64,000 nt of DNA, taken from the NCBI GenBank assembly GCA_030431635.1, contig JAUIIL010000004.1, positions 248,001-312,000 of the forward strand. The letters are read 5' to 3'. A program made the translations under genes and the position numbers. Each line of letters opens with the position of its first letter. Position 1 is the stretch's first letter. Source of the stretch: Bacteriovoracia bacterium. Its GTDB lineage: Bacteria > Bdellovibrionota > Bacteriovoracia > Bacteriovoracales > Bacteriovoracaceae. This document shows, one piece after another, positions 25,899 to 35,431 of this stretch. The notes beneath the pieces were generated by a model. The model made no database searches, was not told the origin of the DNA, and saw only the letters and a list, made by a program, of their open reading frames with translations.

Positions 25899-25932
25899 AA
25901 AAAACTGAGATAAAAAGTATATCTCAGTTTTT
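25899..25932. terminator. Bidirectional terminator between convergent genes
   Basis: AAAAACTGAGATA and its near-perfect complement TATCTCAGTTTTT flank a short A-rich loop. A-runs and T-runs on both sides allow termination in both directions. Confidence 0.85.
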
Positions 25933-25944
25933 AATTAAATATGG

Positions 25945-26814
25945 TTATGCCTCGTAAGAGTTATTTCTTCTTACTTTAATATTGCCTTCATCTTGAATAT
26001 TCTCATAATCATTTCTCATACTATTATCAATCATTCCCTTCCAATCGATAATATGAAGTTTCCCGTCTTCACGTATTGGACGATTTTTTATGATTGAATC
26101 AAGAGTATTATTTAATGCTTTTTTATCATTTAGTTCATCAAGCATCTTTTGTTCTGTCATTTCAATTACTAAAGCCAGCATCTGTTCATAACCCGCATTT
26201 TCGCATGAACTTGTGACTTGGTTCCAAGTATGCTGACTATTACTTAAGTTTTTCTCAGCTTTATATGCTTCATTAAAATACTTTGGGCGAAGAAATTTCT
26301 TAAGAACTCTGTATTCTTCACTTAAAGCTGCTGTTGAAGTTTGACTAAGTCTAGATAGTGCATCTGGTAATTTATTAAGGATTTCTTTGTTGACTTCATT
26401 GTGCTCAGCAGATAAGCCATTTAACACAAGGGTACAGCTTTTAAATACTTTCTTATTCCCTGCTGGATAGGATGAAACTTCTAACTCTACACCTAGGGAG
26501 AGTAAATTGTTTTTCAAGATAAAATCACTTAAAGCACTATCTTTAGAGTTTCTGAGTGCTTGATAAAAACTTGAGACGTCATTGACATAGTTTCTTAATC
26601 GATTATTTTCACTATCGAAGTCTCCATTCACTTCTTGTAAAAACTTCTCTTTATTTTGGGAAATAAAATAAGTTACTCCAGAAGCACCATCAGGTCTAAG
26701 TGATAGTTTGATATCAATATTTTCAACAGATAAAAGTTTATTTGAATCGTCTTGGCTTTGAGCAAAGCTGTTAATATTAAGTATTAACAATAAGGTTGGT
26801 ATTAAATACTTCAT
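25945..26814 (-). CDS. Secreted protein, unknown function, behind a sigma-54-type promoter
   Basis: A 289-residue protein with a signal peptide (IPTLLLILNINSFAQ, cut near residue 19). The mature part is hydrophilic, largely helical, with two cysteines (KSCTLVLNG and SSCENAGYE) that may form a disulfide. I recognise no family. AAGGAGTC precedes the ATG. The likely promoter is of the -24/-12 class (26843-26858), so expression probably needs sigma-54 and an activator. Confidence 0.65.
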   Translation of the reverse strand: MKYLIPTLLLILNINSFAQSQDDSNKLLSVENIDIKLSLRPDGASGVTYFISQNKEKFLQEVNGDFDSENNRLRNYVNDVSSFYQALRNSKDSALSDFILKNNLLSLGVELEVSSYPAGNKKVFKSCTLVLNGLSAEHNEVNKEILNKLPDALSRLSQTSTAALSEEYRVLKKFLRPKYFNEAYKAEKNLSNSQHTWNQVTSSCENAGYEQMLALVIEMTEQKMLDELNDKKALNNTLDSIIKNRPIREDGKLHIIDWKGMIDNSMRNDYENIQDEGNIKVRRNNSYEA

Positions 26815-26842
26815 TCATGACTCCTTAGTTTAGCTGGAATCA

Positions 26843-26858
26843 TGCAGGTGTTATGCCA
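26843..26858 (-). promoter_or_regulatory. Sigma-54-type promoter for the secreted-protein gene
   Basis: The minus strand reads TGGCATAACACCTGCA: GG at -24 and GC at -12 with exactly ten bases between, differing from the TGGCAC-N5-TTGCA consensus at two positions. Transcription would start near 26832, 18 bases before the ATG. Confidence 0.6.
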
Positions 26859-27212
26859 ACTAAATTCGATTTATGAAAGCTTAAAGCACTGAAATAAGAG
26901 CCTTTATAAAGGTTTGTATTTGTTTTTTTTAACAGTTTTTGAACTTTTGACTAAAAAATAGACAAAAAACTCACCCTTTAACAAAAAAGGTTAAGCTCTT
27001 GATCTTCTGAATCAGAACCAGAATCAAGTCACAGTGGACAGTTTCGATGAAGCAGATACAGTTGAGCTCCGATTGTAGAATTCGGGTAGATGGGTGACAC
27101 TTCGCTAGCTTCTTTATAAAGAATCCCAAAAAACATGATTAGCTTTAGACAACTTGAAAGTGAAGAAGGCTTCTTAGAGCTTATTGTAAAATGATGTTTT
27201 GTTAATTTCTCA
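26859..27212. other. Non-coding interval with palindromes
   Basis: I see no convincing gene here. It holds CCTTTATAAAGG (26901-26912) and TTCTTTATAAAGAA (27110-27123), two palindromes sharing the core CTTTATAAAG; the first lies about 50 bases upstream of the sigma-54-type -24 element. A hairpin (26998-27003 with 27023-27028, plus an inner stem 27005-27009 with 27013-27017), followed on the minus strand by T-runs, may end the coiled-coil operon. Confidence 0.4.
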
Positions 27213-27707
27213 CTATTGCCCAATAGCTTCAACCGCTTTTAAATAGCGTGTTTGCATTCTCTTGGGAGCATCCTCTGGAAGACGTCCTTGAGAGATAGAA
27301 CTATCAACTGTTTCAATTTGCATGATTTCATTTTCGCATTCAGCGAGTTTTTCTTTTAAATGACTTATTTTTTCTCCATTTAACTTTTGATTGTTTTGAA
27401 GAGTCTTTTTAAGTTCCTCGAGTTCAAGAGTTAATTGTGGGTTCTCTTTTTCTAAGATTGAGAGTTCATCCTCTATTTCTTTTTTGAGATAAGCTTCCTG
27501 GGCCTTATTTAAAAAAATCTCATATTGAGAGAAATTAACTTGGCAATGGCTTTTATCGCACTTAAAAAAATCACTGAGATTCTCTTGAGCTGATTGGGGA
27601 GTTTTATTCTTATCAATAACGAGGTTATTGCCTTTAATAAAGAAGCTTTGAGAAAAAACTGTCGTTGAGATCAAACATAGAACCATCAGAGTATAGAGGT
27701 TATTCAT
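27213..27707 (-). CDS. Small secreted coiled-coil protein, third gene of a secreted operon
   Basis: A 164-residue protein with a signal peptide (LYTLMVLCLISTTVFS, cut before QSFF). The mature part has a Cys pair (FKCDKSHCQVNF) followed by a long coiled coil (about residues 65-135, EELKKTLQNNQK and similar heptads). It overlaps the upstream gene by eight bases and is last of three secreted-protein genes. Function unknown; the layout suggests the three proteins work together. Confidence 0.65.
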   Translation of the reverse strand: MNNLYTLMVLCLISTTVFSQSFFIKGNNLVIDKNKTPQSAQENLSDFFKCDKSHCQVNFSQYEIFLNKAQEAYLKKEIEDELSILEKENPQLTLELEELKKTLQNNQKLNGEKISHLKEKLAECENEIMQIETVDSSISQGRLPEDAPKRMQTRYLKAVEAIGQ

Positions 27708-28500
27708 TTTTTTCTCCTTTTAGCTTTTCTTTGAGAGAGTCGTAGAACTCATTAAGATAGAACCACTTCTTTGATGTAAAATATTGTTTTATCTGAGACT
27801 CTCTGGCCTCGAGTTGATGTTTCTTTTTTGTACAGGCAAGGGTTCTTTCATTTAAAAACTGCTCTTCTTTACTTGTTTTATCATCCAACTGAAGAAGACT
27901 TTCTTTTAATCTTTGAATTTCTTTTCTGAGTTGTTGATTTCTTTTCTTCTCTTGTGATGCCTTCTCTTTAAGTTTATCGTAGCTAATTTTTTGCAGATTA
28001 GGGTCATTAATAAGTGAGACCATCTGGTTATAAATGCTGAAGTTAAAAGAGCAGTCTTCTATACTAAGAAGGGGAAGTTTTTCTTTTTGAGTTTCAAAAT
28101 AATAGCTTTCACATTGGAAAATTTTGAAAGAGTCTTTGAAGCTTATTTTTTGATGTGAATTGCTATCGATAGCTAGGAGATCGCTTCCTCGATAAGGCCT
28201 TTTTTGATAAATGATGAGTTCAGATTGAGATTTTGAAAAACTCTTCTCTAGCAGCTTAAAAAAATTGCCGTTGGGCTTAATACTTTGAGGGCTCTGAAAG
28301 ACATCAAAGCTAAGGGTTTCATTTTTAAGCTTAAGTTCACTCTTATCACTTTTATAATAATCCTGATAGCCACCTTGAACCCATTGTTCACTTTTGCCTG
28401 AAGTTTCAAACCACCAACCTCTCTTGTAACCCTGAGCAAAAACTGAGGAATAACAGAGGGTGAGAAAACAGAGTAGAGTGCTTCTTTTAAATAAATCCAA
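27700..28500 (-). CDS. Secreted coiled-coil protein, second gene of a secreted operon
   Basis: A 266-residue protein starting at TTG 28500, with GGGGAG eight bases upstream. A signal peptide (STLLCFLTLCYSSVFA, cut before QGYKRG) precedes a beta-rich region and then a coiled coil (about residues 170-240) rich in Lys and Glu. Cys residues are spaced as in its neighbours. It starts two bases after the stop of the 794-residue protein gene. I recognise no family. Confidence 0.65.
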   Translation of the reverse strand: MDLFKRSTLLCFLTLCYSSVFAQGYKRGWWFETSGKSEQWVQGGYQDYYKSDKSELKLKNETLSFDVFQSPQSIKPNGNFFKLLEKSFSKSQSELIIYQKRPYRGSDLLAIDSNSHQKISFKDSFKIFQCESYYFETQKEKLPLLSIEDCSFNFSIYNQMVSLINDPNLQKISYDKLKEKASQEKKRNQQLRKEIQRLKESLLQLDDKTSKEEQFLNERTLACTKKKHQLEARESQIKQYFTSKKWFYLNEFYDSLKEKLKGEKNE

Positions 28501-28502
28501 AA

Positions 28503-30887
28503 TTATCTCCCCTTAATATCACAAATTTCATCAAGTTTTTTTTCTCTTTTTCTAATATCATTGAGCTTTTTAAATAAAAGACTCTGATCACTTTGAAAAT
28601 CAATAAAAAACTCTCTCATTTTTTCTTGTTCGATAATAAAAGCTTCATAATTAGTATATTGATTAGCTTGAATTAACTTATCCTCTTCTTTTTGCTTTTT
28701 TATTTCTTGAATATGTTCTTCAAACTTTGTGGGATTTACTGTTTGAAACTGAGCGGCCTGATTAAGCATATAGAAAAAGTTACTATAATCAGGGGCTGAT
28801 TTTTTAGTACGATTTCCCATTGATTCATTGAGTTCTTTTATCTTTGTATAAAGAGTATAGAGAATAGAATCTTTCTGACTATAGATTGGAAAATTTTCAC
28901 TAAGAACTTTCAGCGGGTCTTCTCTAAATTCTTGAGAGAAAATAGTTTCATCGCAAAATGCTTTTCTTAATTTTTTCTCCTCTTTACTTAACTTCGCCTG
29001 AGATAATTGTTCATGTTCTGAAATAAACATATGTTTACAAGAGCGAACTGTTTTATAAATAAGAAATTCTCCTTCTTCATTACTCATCCGTAGTAGTTTT
29101 TTATTGTTACTTTGACTACTTCTTTTCTTTTTTCTCGCGTCACTGGCGGCATCTTCTCTAACTTCTTGGTTTCTTTTTGCTGTTTCAAGTTGATTAATTT
29201 CTAACTGAGCAAGGACAGCTTCTTCATTATCGGCCATGATGGCCCTCATATGCTGTAAGGATGATTCAAGTTTAAGAATTGTTGCTATTTTCTCCTTAAA
29301 CATTTGGCAAACACTTTTTTTGTTCTCTTCATAGGATTCAAGAGCACCAATATGTTTCTCTATCTCTTTAAGTTCGTTTTGCTCTTGGACAACACATTCA
29401 GCAAACTCTTTTTCATAATCAGTTCCTAGCTGAATTTTTTCAAATCTCTCAAGAAGTTGATTGATTTTTTTCTGTTGAACAAGTTTCTCAACCTTAAAAT
29501 AATTAAGAAGCTCTTCGATATTATTAAGATCTAAATTCTCATTGCCTTGTTCTTTAAGACCCTTTTTAATTTGATCGGCCATTTCAACTTTAAGAAAAAA
29601 TAAATCAATAGACTCTGCGACTTTTTTGATTTCGTCTTGCGTTTTCTCATAGCTTTCGCGAGCTTTTTTGAACTCTTCGACAAGTTCCTCCCGCTTCATC
29701 TTTTTTAAATCTCCACTGATCCAACGAGCGGCTAAAGTGACGAGGGACTTTACTCCACTTAAAACAAGGTTTGTGGCGAAACCTCCGAGGACAGCAATAA
29801 CAGTAGAAATAGCTGCAGTTTTACGAATATTATCTGGGTCACCGAGGCGTTTGATAATCTCTTGCCACTCATCAGATTCTGTTTTCAAGACATCAATTCC
29901 ATTTTGGGCAGTAAGATTAAGTTTATCAACACCTTCCAAGAGTTGATCCCGAGTCACACCAAAAGTTTCTAGGATTTTATTAACTTGATCATTTGTTGCA
30001 TCGAGAATTTGATCTCTTGTTAGTCCAAACTCTTTAATAATGAGGGCCGAGTTATCATCTATTGATGCAAGGAGATCATTGGAAGAGATACCGACCTGAT
30101 CTAAAATATCTTTCAGGTATTGATTAGTATTATTAAGAAGAAGTCTTGAAAGAAAGTCTGATTGGGCGAGGATAAGATCAGTTTGTTCTTTAAGAGTTTG
30201 ATTATTTCTATCAAGGCCACCAGTGATACTATTAAGGGCATCAATAAGGTCGGTTAGAGTTCCAAGTTCAATAGGATTTCCGTTACCATCTGTGAGAGGT
30301 TCACCTTCTCCTCCATTTTGAATACAAATAAGATAGCATAACTGAAGTCCACCACAAACATCAGCGCAGTTTATTGATTGGGCATAAGCATGAGAGAGAA
30401 AAAAATCACTGAGAGAGTGATAGAGAGAAACTTTCTTTTTAGGTTTTTCATAGCTTTGATGGAGAAGGCGATGGATAACTTCGATCTCCGTACTAATTTG
30501 ATTACCATAAGAAAGTCTATAACTTGAAGTTGATGTAATAAGATAATCATTTTTTTGAGTGACAAAAACTTTGACTTCTTTTGCTCCTTTAAGCCAATGG
30601 GAGCTAAAACTATGAGTTTGTCCTATTGTACGATGAAAGAATTTAATCCCATAGGCCTTCTCGAGGTCTTCTTTGAGTTTTGAAAAATCAGTCTTCTCGT
30701 TTGAGGGGAGTTTTTGGTAAATGATATCGGCTACAGGAAAAATAGCTTTCTCTGAAAGGATCATTCTTCTAAAGGCCTTTGTATTATTTGAAGAAGTGGA
30801 CATCCATTTCTTCATAAAAGGAAGCTTCTGAGTTAACTCAGAACTATGAACTAAAATGGGCAAAAGCAGCACCAGTAAAAGCTTCAC
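28503..30887 (-). CDS. Large secreted helical protein with a central hydrophobic segment, first gene of a secreted operon
   Basis: About 794 residues from GTG 30887, chosen because GGAGG lies just upstream and it starts a clean signal peptide (VKLLLVLLLPILVHSSE). After a cysteine cluster (NCADVCGGLQLCYLIC, near 170-185) come related helical repeats (FGLTRDQILDATNDQV, FGVTRDQLLEGVDKL). A hydrophobic stretch follows, TAAISTVIAVLGGFATNLVL (about 350-370), and then some 400 residues of charged coiled coil. A membrane-inserting helix amid coiled coils recalls alpha-pore-forming toxins, but this is structural analogy only. Two further secreted coiled-coil genes follow directly. Confidence 0.65.
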   Translation of the reverse strand: MKLLLVLLLPILVHSSELTQKLPFMKKWMSTSSNNTKAFRRMILSEKAIFPVADIIYQKLPSNEKTDFSKLKEDLEKAYGIKFFHRTIGQTHSFSSHWLKGAKEVKVFVTQKNDYLITSTSSYRLSYGNQISTEIEVIHRLLHQSYEKPKKKVSLYHSLSDFFLSHAYAQSINCADVCGGLQLCYLICIQNGGEGEPLTDGNGNPIELGTLTDLIDALNSITGGLDRNNQTLKEQTDLILAQSDFLSRLLLNNTNQYLKDILDQVGISSNDLLASIDDNSALIIKEFGLTRDQILDATNDQVNKILETFGVTRDQLLEGVDKLNLTAQNGIDVLKTESDEWQEIIKRLGDPDNIRKTAAISTVIAVLGGFATNLVLSGVKSLVTLAARWISGDLKKMKREELVEEFKKARESYEKTQDEIKKVAESIDLFFLKVEMADQIKKGLKEQGNENLDLNNIEELLNYFKVEKLVQQKKINQLLERFEKIQLGTDYEKEFAECVVQEQNELKEIEKHIGALESYEENKKSVCQMFKEKIATILKLESSLQHMRAIMADNEEAVLAQLEINQLETAKRNQEVREDAASDARKKKRSSQSNNKKLLRMSNEEGEFLIYKTVRSCKHMFISEHEQLSQAKLSKEEKKLRKAFCDETIFSQEFREDPLKVLSENFPIYSQKDSILYTLYTKIKELNESMGNRTKKSAPDYSNFFYMLNQAAQFQTVNPTKFEEHIQEIKKQKEEDKLIQANQYTNYEAFIIEQEKMREFFIDFQSDQSLLFKKLNDIRKREKKLDEICDIKGR

Positions 30888-30952
30888 AATATCTCCCTCC
30901 ATGCTATCTATCGGTAAATAGGAGAGATAAAGTGAGGGTTAAACCAGTTTAC

Positions 30953-33211
30953 TCAGACTTTGAAGTTTTTTAGTTTTCCAAAAGGGTTATTAATAGTTTT
31001 TTGTTGTTCAGGACGTTGAGAGTTTTTTGCTTTTTTACCCACTGATGAGTGAACCTGAGCGTCGCTTTTACAAGATAATGAGAGTCTTCCTCTTTCTTTA
31101 TCAACTTCTATGACTTTCACTCTTAATTCTTGTCCTACCTTGACTATATCCATCGGGTTTTCGACGAAAGTATCTGAAATTTGTGAAATATGGACTAGCC
31201 CGCTCTCCTTTATTCCAATATTAACAAAGGCACCAAAGTTAGTAATATTTCCAACAACACCTGTATACCAAGCGCCAATTTTAACATCTTCAATACTTTT
31301 GAGAGATTTATCAAACTCAGTACTTTTAAAAACGGTCCTTGGATCTTGTGAAGGAGCTTGAAGAGATTTCACAATATCATTGAAAGTAAGTTCTCCCATT
31401 TTTTCTTTTAGGTCCTTATCTTGAGAAAACTTACTAATATTTTCTTTTGATTCAACAAGCTCTTTTAAGTTGAGACCATTAGTTTTGCACCACTGCTCAA
31501 TTTCTTTAAATCTTTCAGGGTGAACGAAAGTTGAATCAAGAGGATTCTCTCCATCATAAATACGAAGAAAACCTGCTGCTTGTTCAAAAACTTTCTCACT
31601 TAAGCGGGACACTTCAAGCAGCTGCTTTCTATTTTTAAAAGGACCACTTTTTTGTCTATGTTTAACAATATTTTTGGCCACAGTTGGACCGATACCAGAA
31701 ATAAAACTCAAAATATGATAGCTGGCCGTATTTAAATCAACCCCAACATAGTTAACACAATCTTCCACAACGAATCCCAGTCCTTTTTTGAGTTTGAGTT
31801 GATTCAAATCATGCTGGTACTGGCCAACTCCAATAGACTTAGGATCGATTTTAACAAGTTCACTTAAAGGATCTTGAAAACGTCTGGCGATTGAAATGGC
31901 TCCTCGGACGGTAACATCTTTATCGGGAAACTCTTCTTTGGCCGCAGGAGAAGCCGAGTAAACAGAAGCTCCTGCTTCTGAAATCATTGTAATACTTACC
32001 TGTGAACTTTTCACTTGCTTAATATTCTCTTCTATAAAGCTTAAAGTCTCTCTGCCATAAGTTCCATCACCAACACAAATATATTCAATTTTAAAAGCAT
32101 CAATCATGGCCTCAATTTCAGCTTTGGCCCGAACCATTTTGTCACTTCCTTGTGAGAGGAAGATAACATGATCGACCAAAAGCTTTCCTGTCGAATCAAT
32201 AGCAACAACTTTACAACCAGTTCTGATACCTGGATCAATAGCAAGAACATTTTTGGCCCCAAGGTAGGGAGCGAGTAGAAGGTTTTTAAGGTTTTTTCCA
32301 AAGACGTTAATAGCAGTTTCTTCAGCAAAATTCTTCAAGTTCGTGAAAAGTTCATTTTCTATAGAAGGATGAATCGCAGTTTTAAAGGCCACTTGCTTGC
32401 AGTCTTCTACCACTTCAGGGCATCCTGTCTTAACTTTAAGGTGAGATGAAATAATATTAAAACAATGATCAGTATCAACTCCTAGTGAAAACTTAATAAC
32501 TTTTAAAGCTTTGGCCCGGTTAATTGCCAAAAAACGGTGTGAAACTTTCTCATTGAGAAGATCTTTATAGTTTTGAGAAAACTCGAAGTAGTCTTTAAAA
32601 TTTAAATAGTCTTTTACTTTCTCCGCATCTTTAGTTTTGGAGCATTCAAAACAAGCACTCTTTTGGTAAAAATCTCTTAAGTCATTTTTTATTTCTTGGT
32701 TGTGAGCGATAGTTTCAGTCATAATAAACTTTGCTCCTTCAAGGGCCTCAGCGAACGTTTTTACTTTATCAGTAGGTTTAAAATTTGCTTCAAGTTCACT
32801 GATTGTTTTTCCAGAACCTAAAATATCTTTTGCGAGGGGTTCAAGTCCATTTTCCTTAGCTATCATCGCTTTTGTTTTTTTCTTACTCTTATATGGAGCA
32901 TAGATATCTTCTAGTTCATTAAGACTTTGGGCCTTTTCAATTTGTTTTTGAAGTTCTGGAGTGAGTTGTTCCATTTTCTTGATGGAGTCAAGTATATAGG
33001 CCCTTCTTTTTTCTCTTTCAAGGTAGGTTTCGTATGCTTCTTGAATATCTCTTATTTGAGTTTCATCAAGATTACCGGTGACTTCTTTTCTATATCTTGC
33101 GACAAAAGGGACAGTACATTCTTCCGTTATAAGAAGAGTGAGAGTTCGTTCTATTTGCTTAAGTGAAATATTGGTTTCTTGATGACAGTAGTTAAGAGCT
33201 TGTAAGTCCAT
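30953..33211 (-). CDS. tex: Tex-family RNA-binding transcription accessory protein
   Basis: A 752-residue protein with the complete Tex plan: N-terminal helical region (TVPFVARYRKEVTGNLDETQI, DIYAPYKSKKKTKAMIAKENGLEPLA), a YqgF/RNase H-like domain (VLAIDPGIRTGCKVVAID, YICVGDGTYGRET), helix-hairpin-helix elements (SYHILSFISGIGPTVAKNIVKHR, GPFKNRKQLLEVSRLSEKVFEQAAGFLRI) and a C-terminal S1 domain (GVVGNITNFGAFVNIGIKESGLVHISQ). Tex binds nucleic acids and influences transcription and virulence gene expression in several bacteria. The gene stands alone. Confidence 0.95.
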   Translation of the reverse strand: MDLQALNYCHQETNISLKQIERTLTLLITEECTVPFVARYRKEVTGNLDETQIRDIQEAYETYLEREKRRAYILDSIKKMEQLTPELQKQIEKAQSLNELEDIYAPYKSKKKTKAMIAKENGLEPLAKDILGSGKTISELEANFKPTDKVKTFAEALEGAKFIMTETIAHNQEIKNDLRDFYQKSACFECSKTKDAEKVKDYLNFKDYFEFSQNYKDLLNEKVSHRFLAINRAKALKVIKFSLGVDTDHCFNIISSHLKVKTGCPEVVEDCKQVAFKTAIHPSIENELFTNLKNFAEETAINVFGKNLKNLLLAPYLGAKNVLAIDPGIRTGCKVVAIDSTGKLLVDHVIFLSQGSDKMVRAKAEIEAMIDAFKIEYICVGDGTYGRETLSFIEENIKQVKSSQVSITMISEAGASVYSASPAAKEEFPDKDVTVRGAISIARRFQDPLSELVKIDPKSIGVGQYQHDLNQLKLKKGLGFVVEDCVNYVGVDLNTASYHILSFISGIGPTVAKNIVKHRQKSGPFKNRKQLLEVSRLSEKVFEQAAGFLRIYDGENPLDSTFVHPERFKEIEQWCKTNGLNLKELVESKENISKFSQDKDLKEKMGELTFNDIVKSLQAPSQDPRTVFKSTEFDKSLKSIEDVKIGAWYTGVVGNITNFGAFVNIGIKESGLVHISQISDTFVENPMDIVKVGQELRVKVIEVDKERGRLSLSCKSDAQVHSSVGKKAKNSQRPEQQKTINNPFGKLKNFKV

Positions 33212-33299
33212 ATCCTTCCTTTTTGATAAAGAAAATCTTAATGGATTTCTCTCAATGATTAAAGCTGAAAATAGGGAGTCTTCTGATTAAACAAAATTT

Positions 33300-33989
33300 T
33301 TAGTGAACAAAATAAGTCGCTATCATTGCCAAAATAATAGCTGGAAGAAACTGACCCACAGGTATTTTTTTGATGCCACTGACGTCAATTCCAATCATAA
33401 GTAATAAAATTCCTCCAACTCCGCTTAAATCATTCATGACAGCGGGTTCGGAGAGGTAGTCGACTTGAGCGGCCAGAAGAGAGAGACTCCCTTGGTAGAG
33501 GAGGACGCTTGCAAAAGATAAGGCCACACCAATTCCATAGACAGGAGTGAAAGTCAGGCAAATAAAACCATCCAAAATGGCCTTAGTATAAAGTACTTGG
33601 TGGTCTAGTTTGACGCCAGATTCAATTGAGCCAATAATGGCCATTGAACCAGTGCAAAAAAGAATAGAAGCAGCAATGAAACCCTCACTAAGCCCTTCAC
33701 TTTTTTGACTTTTGGCCAAAATTTTGTTCACAAAATTTTTCAAACGGCTTTCAAGTTCAACCACTTCACCTAAAATCCCTCCAAGTATTACGCAAAAGAC
33801 GACGAGAAGAACATGATCAAAACTCATGGCCATCCTTGCCCCTAAAATAAGAACACTAAAACCACAACCGGTACGAATGATTTGCTCAACTCTGGGATTT
33901 AGATATTTTTTGATCAACAGACCTAAGAAACTACCTAAAATGACGGCCAAGGCATTGATAAGCGAGCCTTTTAAAATTTCAAAAACCAC
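33300..33989 (-). CDS. DUF554 family membrane protein
   Basis: A 229-residue integral membrane protein with about six to seven hydrophobic segments. The start LKGSLINALAVILGSFLGLLI, the GAILG-like VILGGILGEVVELE and FIAASILFCTGSMAIIGSIESG match the DUF554 (YdfK/YqgA) family. The GTG start at 33989 is likely. The function of the family is not established. Its nearest neighbours (tex upstream, the cyclic-nucleotide-binding gene downstream) do not suggest a pathway. Confidence 0.8.
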   Translation of the reverse strand: MVFEILKGSLINALAVILGSFLGLLIKKYLNPRVEQIIRTGCGFSVLILGARMAMSFDHVLLVVFCVILGGILGEVVELESRLKNFVNKILAKSQKSEGLSEGFIAASILFCTGSMAIIGSIESGVKLDHQVLYTKAILDGFICLTFTPVYGIGVALSFASVLLYQGSLSLLAAQVDYLSEPAVMNDLSGVGGILLLMIGIDVSGIKKIPVGQFLPAIILAMIATYFVH

Positions 33990-34077
33990 GATAAATCCTC
34001 ATTCAAATAGAGTTTGAAGACTTACTCTAGCATTCTTTTTTTTAGTTGGATATGAGATGTTTAGCTGTAAGAAAAAA

Positions 34078-34518
34078 CTAAGAGGCTTTTTTAAGATCTT
34101 TGATTTGTTCTCCAGCTTGTTTTAATCTTCCTGCTAAAATTCTGGCCAAGTTTAAAATTAAAATAGAGAAGATTTTTGGCGAAGATTCATAAAGGTTAAA
34201 AATATCACTGTATTTCATAACCAAGATATCGCTAGTGACTTCTGTTATAATGTCAGCATTTCTGATATTTTCATTGAGAAGTACAAGTTCTCCAAAGAGA
34301 TCTCCTTTCTTAAGTTTTGCCAGGTTCACACCTTCTTTTCTTACTTGAGCGCATCCAGTGAGCATAAGAAAAATCTCATCTCCGTTTTCACCATCTTTAA
34401 AAATAGCTTCACCAGGCTCTAAACTCATGACGGAGCATTTCTCAACAATGGAGAGAATCTCCTCATCATACAGTTCATAAAATAGCGGGCTTCCTTTAAC
34501 AATGTTAAGAACACTCAT
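34078..34518 (-). CDS. Cyclic-nucleotide-binding domain protein
   Basis: A 146-residue single-domain protein of the CRP/PKA fold without a DNA-binding part. The phosphate-binding cassette is visible as GDLFGELVLLNENIRNADI, keeping the Gly-Glu and the Arg that contact cyclic phosphate. EPGEAIFKDGENGDEIFLMLTGCAQV is the beta-roll before it. The final helix (LARILAGRLKQAGEQIKDL) is amphipathic. It lies nine bases after the MotA-like gene and ends that operon, so it may tune the motor-like complex by cAMP or cGMP; this is inference. A possible cyclic-nucleotide phosphodiesterase is encoded at 3.3 kb. Confidence 0.82.
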   Translation of the reverse strand: MSVLNIVKGSPLFYELYDEEILSIVEKCSVMSLEPGEAIFKDGENGDEIFLMLTGCAQVRKEGVNLAKLKKGDLFGELVLLNENIRNADIITEVTSDILVMKYSDIFNLYESSPKIFSILILNLARILAGRLKQAGEQIKDLKKAS

Positions 34519-34527
34519 ATAAACCTC

Positions 34528-35424
34528 TTAGCTTGCTTTTTTCTTCAAATTTTTATCTTCCATTTGAGAAGAAATCGATTTTAAAGTAGAGAGCATTTCT
34601 TTAAATATTCTTCTATCCTCTTTATCCTCTTTATTAGAATCACTTTGAATATGATACCAAAGCATCTGAAGACAAACTTCGACTTTTTTAAATATTCGAT
34701 GCCTCATAGTTTTAATAGGGTAGAGAGTATTAAGAAAAGTAAGAACAAGAGAAAAGAAAATCCCAGCGATAGAAGTTTTCATGGCAAAAGTAACATTAAC
34801 AACAAAGTTTGTTAATGTTTGCCCTGAACCATCGATATTACTAAAATCGATTTTAGCAATTTCAGGTAAGGCCATACTTATTCCAATAAAAGTCCCAAAA
34901 ACTCCTAATACAATAAAAATACTTGGAAGAACATCTATCAGACGAGAAAGACCATCAATTGGTAAACGTCCCATCAATTTTGACCAATGAGTGTCTTGGT
35001 CCATGATTCGATAGGTGAGTTCGGTGAAATTAGGGGGAGTTTTATTATTATAAACACTACTTTCTGCTTGAATACTTGCAATCAGCCCATTTTTACTTTT
35101 AACAAACTCCCTTAAAGAGATATCCCTCGACTCTTCTCTATTAACAGATTTGTTTTTAGAAAAACGAACATGCCTGTGAGGAAGTTTTTTATTCACTCTT
35201 CCTAAAATATCACTAAGATAAATATCAACATCTTCAATCATGACTTGAGAGTGCTTATCTCTTTCGATATTGGCTTCAATTTCGCGAGTAAACTTTGTAA
35301 AGTAGGCTTCGTCTGACTTACTACTCCTAAAAGTTAAAAACCGAAAAACAAGAGCACTTGCAAGTAAGAACATCATAAACTCAATCAAGTACTTACTAGA
35401 AAAAGTGAGAATAAGTTCAATCAT
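34528..35424 (-). CDS. MotA/TolQ/ExbB-family proton channel subunit
   Basis: A 298-residue protein with an N-terminal membrane segment (YLIEFMMFLLASALVFRFL), a cytosolic region of about 130 residues, then the MotA/ExbB core: VLPSIFIVLGVFGTFIGISMALPEI and FAMKTSIAGIFFSLVLTFLNTLYP. The Thr residues facing the channel are in expected places. A short basic coiled tail ends the protein. It lies seven bases after the MotB-like gene, so the pair forms a proton-driven complex. It differs from flagellar MotA, which has four closely spaced helices and a motor-binding loop. Confidence 0.82.
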   Translation of the reverse strand: MIELILTFSSKYLIEFMMFLLASALVFRFLTFRSSKSDEAYFTKFTREIEANIERDKHSQVMIEDVDIYLSDILGRVNKKLPHRHVRFSKNKSVNREESRDISLREFVKSKNGLIASIQAESSVYNNKTPPNFTELTYRIMDQDTHWSKLMGRLPIDGLSRLIDVLPSIFIVLGVFGTFIGISMALPEIAKIDFSNIDGSGQTLTNFVVNVTFAMKTSIAGIFFSLVLTFLNTLYPIKTMRHRIFKKVEVCLQMLWYHIQSDSNKEDKEDRRIFKEMLSTLKSISSQMEDKNLKKKAS

Positions 35425-35431
35425 AAACCAC

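Noticed and set aside
27029-27232. 67-codon minus-strand frame
   Set aside because: It overlaps the end of the small coiled-coil gene, has no ribosome binding site and no family-like sequence.
29668-29946. 92-codon plus-strand frame inside the large secreted protein gene
   Set aside because: It is the opposite-strand shadow of a coiled-coil coding region.
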